A stretch of 64,000 bases of DNA from Teredinibacter sp. KSP-S5-2 (lineage in GTDB: Bacteria; Pseudomonadota; Gammaproteobacteria; Pseudomonadales; Cellvibrionaceae), in the NCBI RefSeq assembly GCF_032773895.1, contig NZ_CP120416.1:1114001-1178000 (forward strand). The letters are read 5' to 3'. Of this stretch, positions 32,978-42,973 are shown one piece after another. The first letter of the stretch is position 1. Every line of letters starts with the position of its first letter. Below the pieces are notes generated by a model. The model was not told the origin of the DNA. It searched no databases and saw nothing but the letters and a program-made list of their open reading frames with translations. A program made the position numbers and the translations under genes.

Positions 32978-33619
32978 TTGAAAAATGTGGCTCTCTATAT
33001 GTTTTCCTTTCCTAACAATGAAAAGCAACTCAAAGCTACGATCAGCCGTTATAAGTCCTCATTGAAGCGAGAAAAGAAAACGTATGGTCATTACAATGAT
33101 GGGACGGGTAAGCGTTACCTACTGTTTTATTTATACCTAGTGTTAAACGACTTGCCTAAATTTGAGGAGTACATGGAGTGGTATTCAAATGTCTTTTCTG
33201 AGGATGGGGGAGAACCCATTCAAAAACTTTGTTGGTCTCTTGGTCTGTATCGTTTAGGAAAAAGTGAGGCCGCGAAGCATAAACTTGCGGATTTGATGCT
33301 GTCCAATTTGTACTTTATTCCTCTGCTTTTAGGTCGAGAAATTAAAGACCTTGATATGTGGCACGCTTCGAGTGATGCGCGGCGAGATTATTTTTCTTAT
33401 ATTCCTGATGAAATTCTTGGTGCGATTACCGATGAAGAAGTTTCCTGGTTGGGTGATCTTTATGATTCGTTTCTATTTCGCCGAATGAGAAAACGGTATA
33501 TTGAGATCTATTGTCAGCTTCAAAATACAAGAGATCAATCAGAAAGAAGAGAGTTAGTCATGGAAGCGTATTCTCTTTTGGATTACCTCAAGGAAAAAAA
33601 AGAGGGAAGGGATACTTAG
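32978..33619 (+). CDS. Hypothetical helical-repeat protein
   Basis: This is a 213-residue soluble helical protein. KRYLLFYLYLVLNDLPKFEEYMEWYSNVFSEDGGEP, CWSLGLYRLGKSEAAKHKLADLMLSN and LYFIPLLLG look like TPR-type helical hairpins. It starts at TTG 32978 or ATG 32999; neither has a good ribosome site. No attC is seen at its left, so the array order is broken here. Confidence 0.55.
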   Translation: MKNVALYMFSFPNNEKQLKATISRYKSSLKREKKTYGHYNDGTGKRYLLFYLYLVLNDLPKFEEYMEWYSNVFSEDGGEPIQKLCWSLGLYRLGKSEAAKHKLADLMLSNLYFIPLLLGREIKDLDMWHASSDARRDYFSYIPDEILGAITDEEVSWLGDLYDSFLFRRMRKRYIEIYCQLQNTRDQSERRELVMEAYSLLDYLKEKKEGRDT

Positions 33620-33653
33620 CATATAAAGATTGAATCTTAGTTTGCAATAAAAC

Positions 33654-34007
33654 ATGGTTTTTAATATGAAAGAGGAGTACTTATCGAAAGCAATCGCGGG
33701 AGTTTGTACACTTATAACTGCATACATCGCATTTCTTGTTTTTCGTGATATTGAAGCCGTATATAGAAATTATATGGCTTGGTCTGGAGGGAGTTCTGTA
33801 CAAGCTACAATGTTTTCCATATTTTTATCTTTATCGGTGGTGTTTTCAGCAGGAATTACCTTTCTTATTTATCTACAAAAGCGTAATTGGATATTAGTGT
33901 TGTTGACCGTTCATGTGCTAATAGCTTTTATGGGCTGGCCAAGTACTCTACTGGCGTTGTCTGTGATGTTTTGGTGGTTTTCAAAACGGTACTATATAAA
34001 ACCTTAA
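33654..34007 (+). CDS. Small four-helix membrane protein
   Basis: This is a 117-residue protein with membrane helices at about 13-31, 50-72, 76-96 and 97-112. It starts at ATG 33654, or four codons later at 33666. It follows the preceding gene by 34 bases, so a shared transcript is likely. Family unknown. Confidence 0.55.
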   Translation: MVFNMKEEYLSKAIAGVCTLITAYIAFLVFRDIEAVYRNYMAWSGGSSVQATMFSIFLSLSVVFSAGITFLIYLQKRNWILVLLTVHVLIAFMGWPSTLLALSVMFWWFSKRYYIKP

Positions 34008-34278
34008 TGCTTTAATTTTGTTTGTAAAAGTTCGAGCAAATAAAACGGTGTAAACAGCAACTGAAAGCTGACTCACTGTAACGGGAAATGAGTGATCGAA
34101 TAGCCGCATAAAGCTTCTCTCCTTGCGATGAAATTTGAGGCGCCCAGAGTTTTTGTGTGGCGCTTAAATGAACTTAGGTGTCGTCTAATTAGTGCTAGTA
34201 TTATTGTCTTCTAACGACACAAAGCAGTCATTCAGGATAATCCTGGTTGAAAATGGTTGAACTGTAAAAGCAGACGTT
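34008..34278. other. Non-coding cassette end
   Basis: There is no ORF. It holds TCTAACGACACAAAGCAGTC (34211-34230), a motif also seen near 17862, at the place where an attC would be expected; I cannot fold a clear attC. Confidence 0.35.
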
Positions 34279-34386
34279 AATTTTTATAAAATTTATAGAA
34301 ATGGTTGGAATGAATAGGCAAGTGCGTCCGCCTATCAATCTGCTCCAAAAGTTCACCCCTTCGGGGTGACATTGAGTACCGACCCG
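34279..34386 (+). repeat. Partial attC-associated unit (right half)
   Basis: From AATTTTTATAAAATTTATAG onward the sequence matches the right half of the 207-bp unit with hairpins 2 and 3. It ends GTACCGACCCG before TTAAGTT. The left half with hairpin 1 is missing. Confidence 0.75.
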
Positions 34387-34416
34387 TTAAGTTACCAATT
34401 TAGTTAGGAGTAAACA

Positions 34417-35238
34417 TTGGGTATTGAAAGTGACATGCTGCCAGATAATCCAGCGGCCAGGTTGCAGTCCTTCTTAGATAGGATGCTAGAAATTGAGCAT
34501 AATGATAAAGAGCAAATATCAGCAGTCTTTGCCCGTCTTCTAGATGTGAAAAATAGTCCCGCTGAAATATTTCCACATTATTCTCAGCTATTTGTACTTA
34601 TTGAAGAAGCCTTCAAAAAGGTAATGCAATACTACCCAAAGCAACAAAAAACACATGCTGCATGGCGAGGGTATCTTACAACTACGCTACAAAAGCACTC
34701 TCCATATCATCATGAGTGGAAAGCTTTAACTTCAGCTCTTCGGCAGGGAACACACTTGGATATAATCCAAGTTGCAAATGACAACCTTGAACATTTCGTT
34801 AAGCCAACTAAAGTCCATGGGCTTACCGTTGAAGAACTGGAGTCGGAAGTTGCGCGCTTAATTGAAGATATAAAAACTTCAAGTGAATTGTCTGATTATT
34901 TAAAATCTTTTTTAAAGGAAGAGCTTGAAAAAATCCTTGATCGCATCAAGCATTTTGATTTATATGGGTCTGAACCTATAAGAAAGTCAATATACAACAT
35001 TATTGCAAACTCCGAGGTATCAAAGAAATCAGCTACTAAAGCAATAGCGGGGGTTAGCGCATTCTTAGTTTCGGTCGCATCTGCTATAGGCGTTGTTAAT
35101 GATGTAGCTAGTTTTCCACAGTCATTGGAAGACTTGAGGAGTGAATTCTTACAGCCATATATTGAAGAGTCTAAGGAGTCACCAGCTCTACCAGAACAGA
35201 AAATTAACGAAGCAATAGAGCTAGAATCAGAGAAGTAA
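34417..35238 (+). CDS. Cassette-encoded helical protein with C-terminal membrane segment
   Basis: This is a 273-residue protein with long amphipathic helices (VEELESEVARLIEDIKTSSELSDYLKSFLKEELEKILDRIKHF, coiled-coil-like) and then a hydrophobic segment (AIAGVSAFLVSVASAIGVV, ~220-238). TTG 34417 has AGGAG 6 bases upstream. The layout (N-terminal soluble helical part, membrane segment near the end) is reminiscent of phage-defence effector proteins, but no family is recognised. Confidence 0.6.
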   Translation: MGIESDMLPDNPAARLQSFLDRMLEIEHNDKEQISAVFARLLDVKNSPAEIFPHYSQLFVLIEEAFKKVMQYYPKQQKTHAAWRGYLTTTLQKHSPYHHEWKALTSALRQGTHLDIIQVANDNLEHFVKPTKVHGLTVEELESEVARLIEDIKTSSELSDYLKSFLKEELEKILDRIKHFDLYGSEPIRKSIYNIIANSEVSKKSATKAIAGVSAFLVSVASAIGVVNDVASFPQSLEDLRSEFLQPYIEESKESPALPEQKINEAIELESEK

Positions 35239-35311
35239 CTTAACAAATCAATCAACGATGCACCTTCGGTGCCGGACGCAGCAAAGCTGCGCCGGTTATT
35301 GAGGCGTAGAA
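35238..35311 (+). other. attC-like site with decayed right core
   Basis: CTTAAC opens AAATCAATCAACGATGCACC...GGTGC and GGTTATTGAGGCG closes it. The right core is GTAGAAG instead of GTTAGAAG. Confidence 0.65.
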
Positions 35312-35327
35312 GTCCAAAGGAGAGTTC

Positions 35328-35774
35328 GTGGGACACCGTATAGAAGCTATCGTAGCTAAGGGTGAACTAGATAAAGAGCTACTGAGTAAGTTCGAGTTGC
35401 CATGTGTAATCCATGAGGGGTTCTCAATAGTTGGCTTAGATGCAGGGCATTCCGACCATTGGGCTGAAAAACTCTCTATTCCAAATGAAAACAGCGGAAA
35501 TATTATTCTTAATTGTCCTGTTACGCATTATTTTGCCAAAGAGCTTGGCCTAAAAGAATATGCAATTATTTTCACCGATTACTTTGGGGGCTTCGGGGAG
35601 CAATACGCCACAGTATATTCGGCTGGTAAGGTTGCAATGGAAGAAATGGAAGGTGGCATAAATCAAGCACTACGAACTATTGGGGTATTTAAAAAAGGAG
35701 GTCTAGATGAATTTGATACAATCTGTCTCGGCCGCTATAGATCATTCCATGAACATTTTACAAAATACTTCTAA
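35328..35774 (+). CDS. Cassette-encoded hypothetical protein
   Basis: This is a 148-residue soluble protein (MGHRIEAIVAKGELDKELLSKFELPCVIHEGFSIVGLDAGHSDHW; FTDYFGGFGEQYATVY; GLDEFDTICLGRYRSF). It looks like a conserved single-domain family that I cannot name. GTG 35328 has AAAGGAGAG upstream. The stop overlaps the following attC core TTCTAAC. Confidence 0.65.
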   Translation: MGHRIEAIVAKGELDKELLSKFELPCVIHEGFSIVGLDAGHSDHWAEKLSIPNENSGNIILNCPVTHYFAKELGLKEYAIIFTDYFGGFGEQYATVYSAGKVAMEEMEGGINQALRTIGVFKKGGLDEFDTICLGRYRSFHEHFTKYF

Positions 35775-35952
35775 CAAGCGACTGCTCAAAAAAGCGTTGA
35801 TGTTGTGTGTCCTCCAATGTCCGCTTATGAGTTTATTGGAACGGCATTTGTAGATACGATTAACTTCCGCTTTTGGCACGCAAAAGCCATTAGCAGTATG
35901 CTATAAATAAACATAAACGACACCCTGCGGGGTGACATTGAGCACTGACCCG
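35769..35952 (+). repeat. attC with second-type cassette repeat, copy 3
   Basis: TTCTAACAAGCGACTGCTC...AAGCG (35769-35796) is a short attC arm. Then the second-type repeat follows (AATGTCCGCTTATGAG...TATGCTATAAATAAACATAAAC...), ending GGGGTGACATTGAGCACTGACCCG before TTATAAG. It is more diverged from copies 1 and 2. Confidence 0.6.
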
Positions 35953-35984
35953 TTATAAGCATAATTTAGAAACGTAGATTAAAT

Positions 35985-36263
35985 ATGACAAAAGAAAGAG
36001 ATGCGGGCCCATTGATTACAGCCCAAACTGGTTGGGAAGAGTCCTTTCTAATTGGTACTGAAGTGGAGCTTCTAAAATTCGCAGAGAATATCATCAGTTC
36101 AGTTAAATCTGCCAAGGAAGATGAATTCTTCGGGGAAAAGACTAAAACCTCAAACTTTTACAACGCAACTGGCCAATATAGTGAGGTACTATTTGATTGG
36201 TTGGTTGTAACGAAGAATCAAGAACAAACAATAAAGCTCTCACAGAAAATACAGGGCTTATAA
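35985..36263 (+). CDS. Small cassette-encoded hypothetical protein
   Basis: This is a 92-residue soluble protein (MTKERDAGPLITAQTGWEESFLIGTEVELLKFAENIISSVKS...). A short strand-helix pattern, GTEVELLKFAENI, recalls small orphan immunity proteins (Imm32-like), which is speculation. The stop lies in the attC core. Confidence 0.6.
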   Translation: MTKERDAGPLITAQTGWEESFLIGTEVELLKFAENIISSVKSAKEDEFFGEKTKTSNFYNATGQYSEVLFDWLVVTKNQEQTIKLSQKIQGL

Positions 36264-36305
36264 CAAGCAAAGGCAGCGGATAAACCGCTGCTTTGGTCGT
36301 TTTGT
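36258..36305 (+). other. Short attC site with GTT core joined to a partial unit
   Basis: TTATAAC opens AAGCAAAGGCAGCGG-ATAAA-CCGCTGCTTTGGTC and the right core is GTTTTGT. Unlike the other filled sites the crossover GTT is kept, and the unit begins in its middle (TTTTGTCGCAGATAG). Confidence 0.75.
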
Positions 36306-36450
36306 CGCAGATAGTTGTCCGCGCAGTGCGATTAATTGAGTAAAAATTAATTTTAAACTAAAAAGTGGTTGGCGAGAATAGGCGAGCGCGTCCGTCTATC
36401 AATCTGCTCCAAAAGTTCACCCCTGCGGGGTGACATAGAGCACCGACTCG
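36301..36450 (+). repeat. attC-associated unit, copy R (5'-truncated)
   Basis: It lacks hairpin 1 and the left arm of the 14-bp inverted repeat, starting at TTGTCGCAGATAG. It ends GAGCACCGACTCG before TTAAATG. Confidence 0.8.
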
Positions 36451-36470
36451 TTAAATGCTATTGGGAAGCT

Positions 36471-36824
36471 ATGAGTTTAAACCTTTACTTCAAATCAGAT
36501 GAATTTGAGACCAATAAAGGTCTGGCAGATTACCTCTATGAAGAGTTAAAGAAGTCTGGGGTAAGTGTGAGTTCCCCGGAAATAGACGAATACATGTGTA
36601 TTATTGAGTCCTCAATAAATGGAGAGGTAGTCCATATATACATGGGCAAGAATGAAGAGGAATCTTCTCCAGTTCTCTGGCAAGTATGGCCTGAACAAGT
36701 TGTGCCGATAATGAAAAGGCTCTTTGGAAAAACTGATAGGGCTCCTGAGGAGAAAGCGAAGCAACTACTGGAGAACGTTGTAAACCATATACCCGGTGTA
36801 TCAAGCGTTGAGTGGGGCATTTAA
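36471..36824 (+). CDS. Cassette-encoded hypothetical protein
   Basis: This is a 117-residue soluble protein (MSLNLYFKSDEFETNKGLADYLYEELKKSGV...). The strand pairs around YMCIIESSINGEVVHIYMGKNEE and VLWQVWPEQVVP suggest a small alpha/beta fold. ATG 36471 is chosen because the frame upstream is repeat sequence. An attC holding an IS110-family element follows. Confidence 0.6.
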   Translation: MSLNLYFKSDEFETNKGLADYLYEELKKSGVSVSSPEIDEYMCIIESSINGEVVHIYMGKNEEESSPVLWQVWPEQVVPIMKRLFGKTDRAPEEKAKQLLENVVNHIPGVSSVEWGI

Positions 36825-36835
36825 CAAGCGACTGT

Positions 36836-38026
<1,191 letters not shown>

Positions 38027-38093
38027 TGTAGTCAGGTCGACCCATTTTTCGTTTCGTCTTCGCCTGCACTACAAATGGCCGCCTGCTACAGGC

Positions 38094-38300
38094 GATACAC
38101 GGCCTCGCTCGCTGCGCGACCTCGGCCATGTATCGGGTCGGTGCTCAATTTTTGTCGCAGATAGTTGTTCGCGCAGTGCCATTAATTGAGAGAGAATTAA
38201 TTTTAGACTAAGAAGTGGTTGGCGAGAATAAGCGAGCGCGTCCGCCTATCAATCTGCTCCAAAAGTTCACTCCTGCGGGGTGACATTGAGCACCGACCCG
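38094..38300 (+). repeat. attC-associated unit, copy S
   Basis: This is a complete copy following GGC of the attC that holds the IS110 element. It ends CACCGACCCG before TTATGCA. Confidence 0.9.
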
Positions 38301-38330
38301 TTATGCAAATCGGAATCAGAGCAAAATAAA

Positions 38331-38648
38331 ATGAAAGAGCCACTAGATTTTCTCATAGAAGAGTTAGAAGCTCTGAGTAAAATTGAAGAATTTGGTAGTA
38401 TTAAAGAAAAAGCCGAACATATAGGGCTTATGAACCGTTACGAAACGGCAATTGACAGGCTTCGTATTTGTGAGGAGTTTGAAATAACGGGTGGCTCTAT
38501 TGTTAAAAAACTTCCAGATAATGGAATCCACTTTCTTTATCGGGTGGTTTGTGAAAATGAATCATCTAACCCTGAAAACTGGTCTGAAGTTCTGTTCGAA
38601 AATAGAGAGTTTCTGCTAGAGGCTGAAGATTTAGTAATTAAAAGGTAA
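38331..38648 (+). CDS. Small acidic cassette-encoded hypothetical protein
   Basis: This is a 105-residue protein (MKEPLDFLIEELEALSKIEEFGSIKEKAEHIGLMNRYETAIDRLR...) with two acidic helices and a short strand end. ATG 38331 lies 31 bases behind the crossover; an attC follows 4 bases after the stop. Confidence 0.6.
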   Translation: MKEPLDFLIEELEALSKIEEFGSIKEKAEHIGLMNRYETAIDRLRICEEFEITGGSIVKKLPDNGIHFLYRVVCENESSNPENWSEVLFENREFLLEAEDLVIKR

Positions 38649-38652
38649 GGTC

Positions 38653-38767
38653 GCATAACAAGTTGCTCAAACCGATGCCAAACACTCCGCACCTTTTGTG
38701 TTTCGCTTCGCTCAGTATTACACAAAAGGTGCGGAGTGCTTGTCACGGTTTAACAAGGCGTTATAAC
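38653..38767 (+). other. attC recombination site (empty twin of 21933-22040)
   Basis: GCATAAC opens AAGTTGCTCAAACCGATGCC..., which pairs with ...CACGGTTTAACAAGGC, and an inner stem CACTCCGCACCTTTTGTG/CACAAAAGGTGCGGAGTG is perfect. The right core is GTTATAAC. It is a complete site, which the copy at 21933 is not. Confidence 0.85.
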
Positions 38768-38786
38768 ACTAATTATTGGGGTTAAA

Positions 38787-38939
38787 ATGAAAAAAATACT
38801 TTTTATTACTTTACTAGTTATGTCTCCATTTTCTAATGCGAGTCTTGAACTGATTAAGGGTGCAACTATTACGGGAGTCTCAAATACAAATGACAATCAA
38901 GAAAGGTTTACTATATGGGTGTGCATGGCGAATTCGTAA
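38787..38939 (+). pseudogene. Secreted protein gene truncated by IS copy 4
   Basis: The protein starts with a signal peptide (MKKILFITLLVMSPFSNA) followed by SLELIKGATITGVSNTNDN, and after ~45 codons it runs into the IS left end, which supplies the last residues (CMANS) and the TAA. The original 3' part and its attC are not found to the right of the IS. Confidence 0.75.
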
Positions 38940-40395
38940 TTTAAGAATAAATTGGGAGCTGAAAGAGTCCGCGACAGTAACTTTTCCATGAATAATTTGA
39001 AAAATTCATGGTTGTTGAGCGCTGGTTTGTTGGTGGTTTTCCCGATCTGGAAGAGTGAACTCTGTTTTGGTTGTAATAGTCTTTAAATTGATCGAGTTTT
39101 CGTTGTAAATCGGAACAGGTCCAAAATAAAGTGTGGTCAAGAAACTCTCTTCGAACAGTACCGATGATACGTTCAATAAATGGATGAGAGGTTGGAACAC
39201 CGGGAAGTGATTTGACTTCCTCTATATCCAGCATATCGAGATTCGTCCACCAGCGATGAAATTCAAATACCGGATCGTTATCCGAACTTAAATATTTGGG
39301 TAGTCTTTTCTTAGACCGAATCTCATTAAACATTCTGCAGGCAGCAATACCGTTTATATCACCTTTTTGTGTGGCAAAACCAATAATACGTCGAGTGAAT
39401 TGATCCATCACGACCATAACCCAATAACTATTCAACGTCGCAGATTCACAGCGAAAAAAATCGAGGCTCCATAAACTATCCTTACAGTGTCCTAAAAACG
39501 TTAACCATGAAGGGCCTTGGTCATCTCCAGTTGGTTTGTAATGTTTATCCAATACCCGGCGAACAACATCTTTATTAATGCTGACTCCAAAAGCAAAATT
39601 GATCTGCTGTGCAATTCGAGGGTCTCCGAAACGAGGGTTTCGATATTTCATTTCCAGAATTGCATTAATGACATCTTGAGATGGCCCTTTAGGGCCAGGT
39701 TTTCTTTTGGATTTTGAAGAGTAGAGTAATTGGTATTTCTTTTCCTTAAGCGCTTTATGAAAACGAAGAATTGTGGCTGGCTTTAAGATAATCGCGTTTT
39801 TAATGATGCGCTGAAAGCTTAGGTATTGGGCACACCAACCAAGAATAAATCGGTCTTCCGGTGTTAGATTGGGTGCGCGTTTATGCTTTCTGGACAGAAC
39901 AAGAAGCTGCTTTCGTAAAGTAATGTTTTCCGCAACAATGGCTTTAGCTCCACTAGGAAGTAGAGACTTGAATACCGTGGTCAACACAGACCAAAAAGAG
40001 AAGAGCCAAATTCGCATGGCGGGCGATCATATTCTATACAGGAAAATATGGCAAACAATCAATGAAGTGAGAATTATTGCCAACACGCTCTGGTTGTCCA
40101 TCCAGTTCTATTGGGAAATAGACATTTTTTCAAGAATGGGGTCTAATGAGAAACGAAAATGAATTCTGTGTTTTTCCAAGCGTTAGAAAGTAAGTTGCTG
40201 AAAACCAAGGAAAAACTGTCTCCTCATTGAGTGCATAGAAGACCCGGAAAGTTCCGTTATGTACTCAGGCAGCTTTTCCCCGGCCAAGAACCTTCCTCAA
40301 CCTAGCTTTCAGCTTGTTAACACATTGAATTTAAATAAGAAACTTTGCGGGTGAGAATCGTTCTTATCCGGGTATATACGGAATTCCGTATAACA
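38920..40395 (-). mobile_element. IS copy 4 of 4
   Basis: TGTGCATGG at the left follows ATATGGG inside a cassette gene. Right end ...CCGTATAACA, then TACT and unit T. The upstream non-coding part differs a little from copies 1-3 (AACTTTGCGGGTGAG). Confidence 0.75.
38941..40017 (-). CDS. IS transposase, DDE family, copy 4
   Basis: The frame is intact at 358 residues with the complete DD35E triad. It is the most diverged copy (RFIL..QRIIKNAII, SKSKRKPGPKG, FNEIRSKKRLPKYL), which suggests it is older or came separately. Confidence 0.85.
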   Translation of the reverse strand: MRIWLFSFWSVLTTVFKSLLPSGAKAIVAENITLRKQLLVLSRKHKRAPNLTPEDRFILGWCAQYLSFQRIIKNAIILKPATILRFHKALKEKKYQLLYSSKSKRKPGPKGPSQDVINAILEMKYRNPRFGDPRIAQQINFAFGVSINKDVVRRVLDKHYKPTGDDQGPSWLTFLGHCKDSLWSLDFFRCESATLNSYWVMVVMDQFTRRIIGFATQKGDINGIAACRMFNEIRSKKRLPKYLSSDNDPVFEFHRWWTNLDMLDIEEVKSLPGVPTSHPFIERIIGTVRREFLDHTLFWTCSDLQRKLDQFKDYYNQNRVHSSRSGKPPTNQRSTTMNFSNYSWKSYCRGLFQLPIYS

Positions 40396-40399
40396 TACT

Positions 40400-40607
40400 G
40401 ATACACGGCCTCGCTCGCTGCGCGACCTCGGCCATGTATCGGGTCGGTGCTCAATTTTTTGTCGCAGATAGTTGTCCGCGCAGTGCTATAAATTGAGTAA
40501 GAATTAATTTTAAACTAAGAAGTGGTTGGCGAGAATAGGCGAGCGCGTCCGCCTATCAATCTGCTCCAAAAGTTCACCCCTGCGGGGTGACATTGAGCAC
40601 CGACCCG
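40400..40607 (+). repeat. attC-associated unit, copy T (right end of the array)
   Basis: This is a complete copy after IS copy 4. It ends CACCGACCCG before TTAGCTA. No further cassette follows; this is the right edge of the array. Confidence 0.9.
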
Positions 40608-40620
40608 TTAGCTAACCGAG

Positions 40621-40666
40621 TTACCCACGAAAAGTAGACACCAGTTAAGCGTACTTTTTGTGGGTA
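40621..40666. repeat. Solo remnant of the IS3-family element ends
   Basis: TTACCCACGAAAAGTAGACA... is followed after a few bases by ...ACTTTTTGTGGGTA, i.e. both ends of the IS3-family element at 27209-28252 with almost nothing between them. Both places are preceded by CCGAG. Confidence 0.75.
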
Positions 40667-40926
40667 CGAGTACAAAGAATACTTCGTACCTAGACTTTGA
40701 TTCGATGCACTCCTCACTCACTAGAATTATCTTTAATAAGAGTCGACATAATGAAGTATCTGCCTGTGATTACCAATATTTTTATATTGATTCCTCCTCT
40801 CTGACCTGATTGTGAAATTGGTGCTGGCACCGGCTCTTGAGGTTCGACAAAGCCTGGGCGTCAGTGACGTATAAAAGCGAGGCTTACACGTCTGTTGATA
40901 TATTTATAAAGTTGTCAACAAATGGT

Positions 40927-41490
40927 TTAGCTGTTTTTTATTTCTATTGTATTCAAAAGTTTTCTTACGCTTTCACTTATTCTTTGTTTGCGCTCGTGGT
41001 CGGAAATCTCTGTGGTGGTGTGAACCTGGATAGCGCCTCGCCAAACCGCACGTTCAATAATAGGGTCAACAATAGCAATAATAAGAATCCCGGATTTGGC
41101 TGAACTGCTAGAGTTAAGGCCAGGGTATATTTTAAAAAGCTTAATTAGCTCTTCTGATGCGGGAGAGCCTTCAACGAGCAATGAAGATATAACTTGGTAT
41201 CTGGTCGATCCGGGTGGATGGATGATATTTAATTGTTTTGCTGCGAGTTCTATTGCAATCTCAGAGTGGCTATATTTTACCCAGTCTTTGGGGATTTCAT
41301 TGCCAGACAACCGATAAGAATCCGGGTGCCAACTTAAGTTTGTTCCTTTTGACAGCGGTAAGTCAGGTGATTGTACAGCGGTTATTGAATTTTTTCCGAG
41401 CCCAGAGTTCTGGGGTGTGGAAGAAATATTCTGCTGGTTAGAGCAGGAAGAGAGCCCCCAAAATAAAAAAAACAAAGCTATTTTTTTCAT
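40927..41490 (-). CDS. DUF4136-like lipoprotein
   Basis: This is a 187-residue protein. MKKIALFFLFWGLSSC is a lipoprotein signal (lipobox LSSC). The C-terminal half, GILIIAIVDPIIERAVWRGAIQ followed by HERKQRISESVRKLLNTIE, has the layout of DUF4136 (strand, D, VWRG, then E-R/K-x-x-R-I helix). The start at 41490 is chosen because it places the signal peptide at the N-terminus; 28 extra codons upstream have no such logic. Outer-membrane or periplasmic; function unknown. Confidence 0.65.
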   Translation of the reverse strand: MKKIALFFLFWGLSSCSNQQNISSTPQNSGLGKNSITAVQSPDLPLSKGTNLSWHPDSYRLSGNEIPKDWVKYSHSEIAIELAAKQLNIIHPPGSTRYQVISSLLVEGSPASEELIKLFKIYPGLNSSSSAKSGILIIAIVDPIIERAVWRGAIQVHTTTEISDHERKQRISESVRKLLNTIEIKNS

Positions 41491-41654
41491 GTTAAGTTCC
41501 AGAAGATAGTTGAATGCATGACTTTTTAAAATACACGTGTGCAATAATTCTCGATCTGAGATTGCCAGTCCCATCTATGATAGCTTTTCTAATAAAAACG
41601 GCAAGAAGTATATAGCAGGGCACTGTTGTTTTTTGGGGGTAGCGTTTTTTAAAC

Positions 41655-41720
41655 TGGTTCCTAAAAATCAATGAATTTAAACCAAAAAATTGCAGTTGAA
41701 AGAATCCACTACAGTAGCTT
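41655..41720. repeat. Possible old relic of the IS left end
   Basis: AATTGCAGTTGAAAGAATCC...CTACAGTAGCTT resembles the IS segment AATTGGGAGCTGAAAGAGTCC...GACAGTGACTT, with a weaker match to the end in front of it. If right, it marks the insertion that truncated the following barrel gene. Confidence 0.4.
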
Positions 41721-41789
41721 AGGCGACGTTAGAAAATCAGGCCTGGAAATTGTCGGTATTATATTTCATATTTAGGATTCTTCGTTAAA

Positions 41790-42353
41790 TTGATTCATTT
41801 AACTCGTGAAATGACCATGTCGGGTCTTGGTATTGTGACAGAGTACGATAGTCGAGATAATATTTTTAGTCCCGAAGATGGGTATCAATACAAGCTTGAA
41901 TGGCTGTTAAATAGAGATTTTTTTGGTAGCGACTTGGATTTTGATAAATACAGCTTCAAAGGGCTTAACTACTGGCGATTAAATAAGAAATTTCGAGCAG
42001 GCTTGCGTATAGAAAGCGAAGTTGCTGATACAGATGAGTTTATTACACCTATGGCGACACCGTTTGTCGACCTAAGGGGAATACAGTCGATGAGATACCA
42101 GGGTAAGTATGTTGCTATGACTGAAACGGAGTTGACCTGGGATCTTGACCATCGATGGAGTATTAAAGGTTTCGCTGGTGTTGGCAGAGCAGGGAACGAT
42201 ATGGAAGGGATCCGTGAATCTGCTAATAGGGAAACTTATGGCGGTGGGTTCAGGTATGTTGTGGCCAGGCGATATGGATTTAGAATGGGGATCGATGTGG
42301 CAAGAGGACCAGAAGACACCGTATGGTATATTCAAGCAGGTACAGCTTGGTAA
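41790..42353 (+). pseudogene. C-terminal fragment of a BamA/TamA-like (Omp85, D15) outer-membrane barrel
   Basis: The ~187 codons match the last strands of a D15 surface-antigen barrel: GLGIVTEYDSRDNIFSPEDGYQYKLEWLLN, PFVDLRGIQSMRYQGKYVAMTETELTWDL, RWSIKGFAGVGRAG and ARRYGFRMGIDVARGPEDTVWYIQAG, ending in AW as barrel proteins do. Full-length relatives have about 350-400 residues, so the signal peptide and half of the barrel are missing. No good start is present. Confidence 0.75.
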
Positions 42354-42601
42354 AAAATATTAAGTATAAGGTTATATTATCAATTTTTAATTGATAGGCA
42401 GATTGCATTCTCTGTAATGTTTCAGAAAACGAATAGTTTGAGAGCATGTGCGTAAGTGTTTTTTAATGCGCAGAAAAGGATAAATCTCACCTTTAGTTTG
42501 TCTCTGGACAATTATCCGGCTGATTAGCTATAAAATCTTCTTCGCTGGGGGTACTATTAAGCTCTGATCGATGGTTATGTCTGGTGGAGGCTTGTGAGTA
42601 G

Positions 42602-42886
42602 GTGTCAATTTATATATGTCGAGTTGAAAATGGTAGGAAAAAAGCGAAATTTCATCTTGCTACAGAGGAATGGGCATTGCCAGCGTTATTCAGGGTGTTT
42701 GAAGATTGGTTAGAAAATGAATCTGACAGCCTGGATGACGAAAATAGAGTGGTTGAATGGATTGTCGATATTGGGTTTGTGGCCAGAGAAAATGTGTGTG
42801 GAAATGGCCCAACTATATCGCCGAGATTAATGCAAACCTGTGTAAATCATAATATATCAATACATTTAGCGGAGTACGGAGATTAA
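42602..42886 (+). CDS. Small hypothetical protein
   Basis: This is a 94-residue acidic soluble protein (MSIYICRVENGRKKAKFHLATEEWALPALFRVFEDWLENE...). GTG 42602 has GGAGG some bases upstream. No family is recognised. Confidence 0.45.
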   Translation: MSIYICRVENGRKKAKFHLATEEWALPALFRVFEDWLENESDSLDDENRVVEWIVDIGFVARENVCGNGPTISPRLMQTCVNHNISIHLAEYGD

Positions 42887-42973
42887 TTATTCGGGCCACC
42901 AATTAAGAATAAGATATTCTTCTGGTTTTAAGTTGGTTGTTCGATCTTTATATTGGGAAACCTAAGAGCAACT

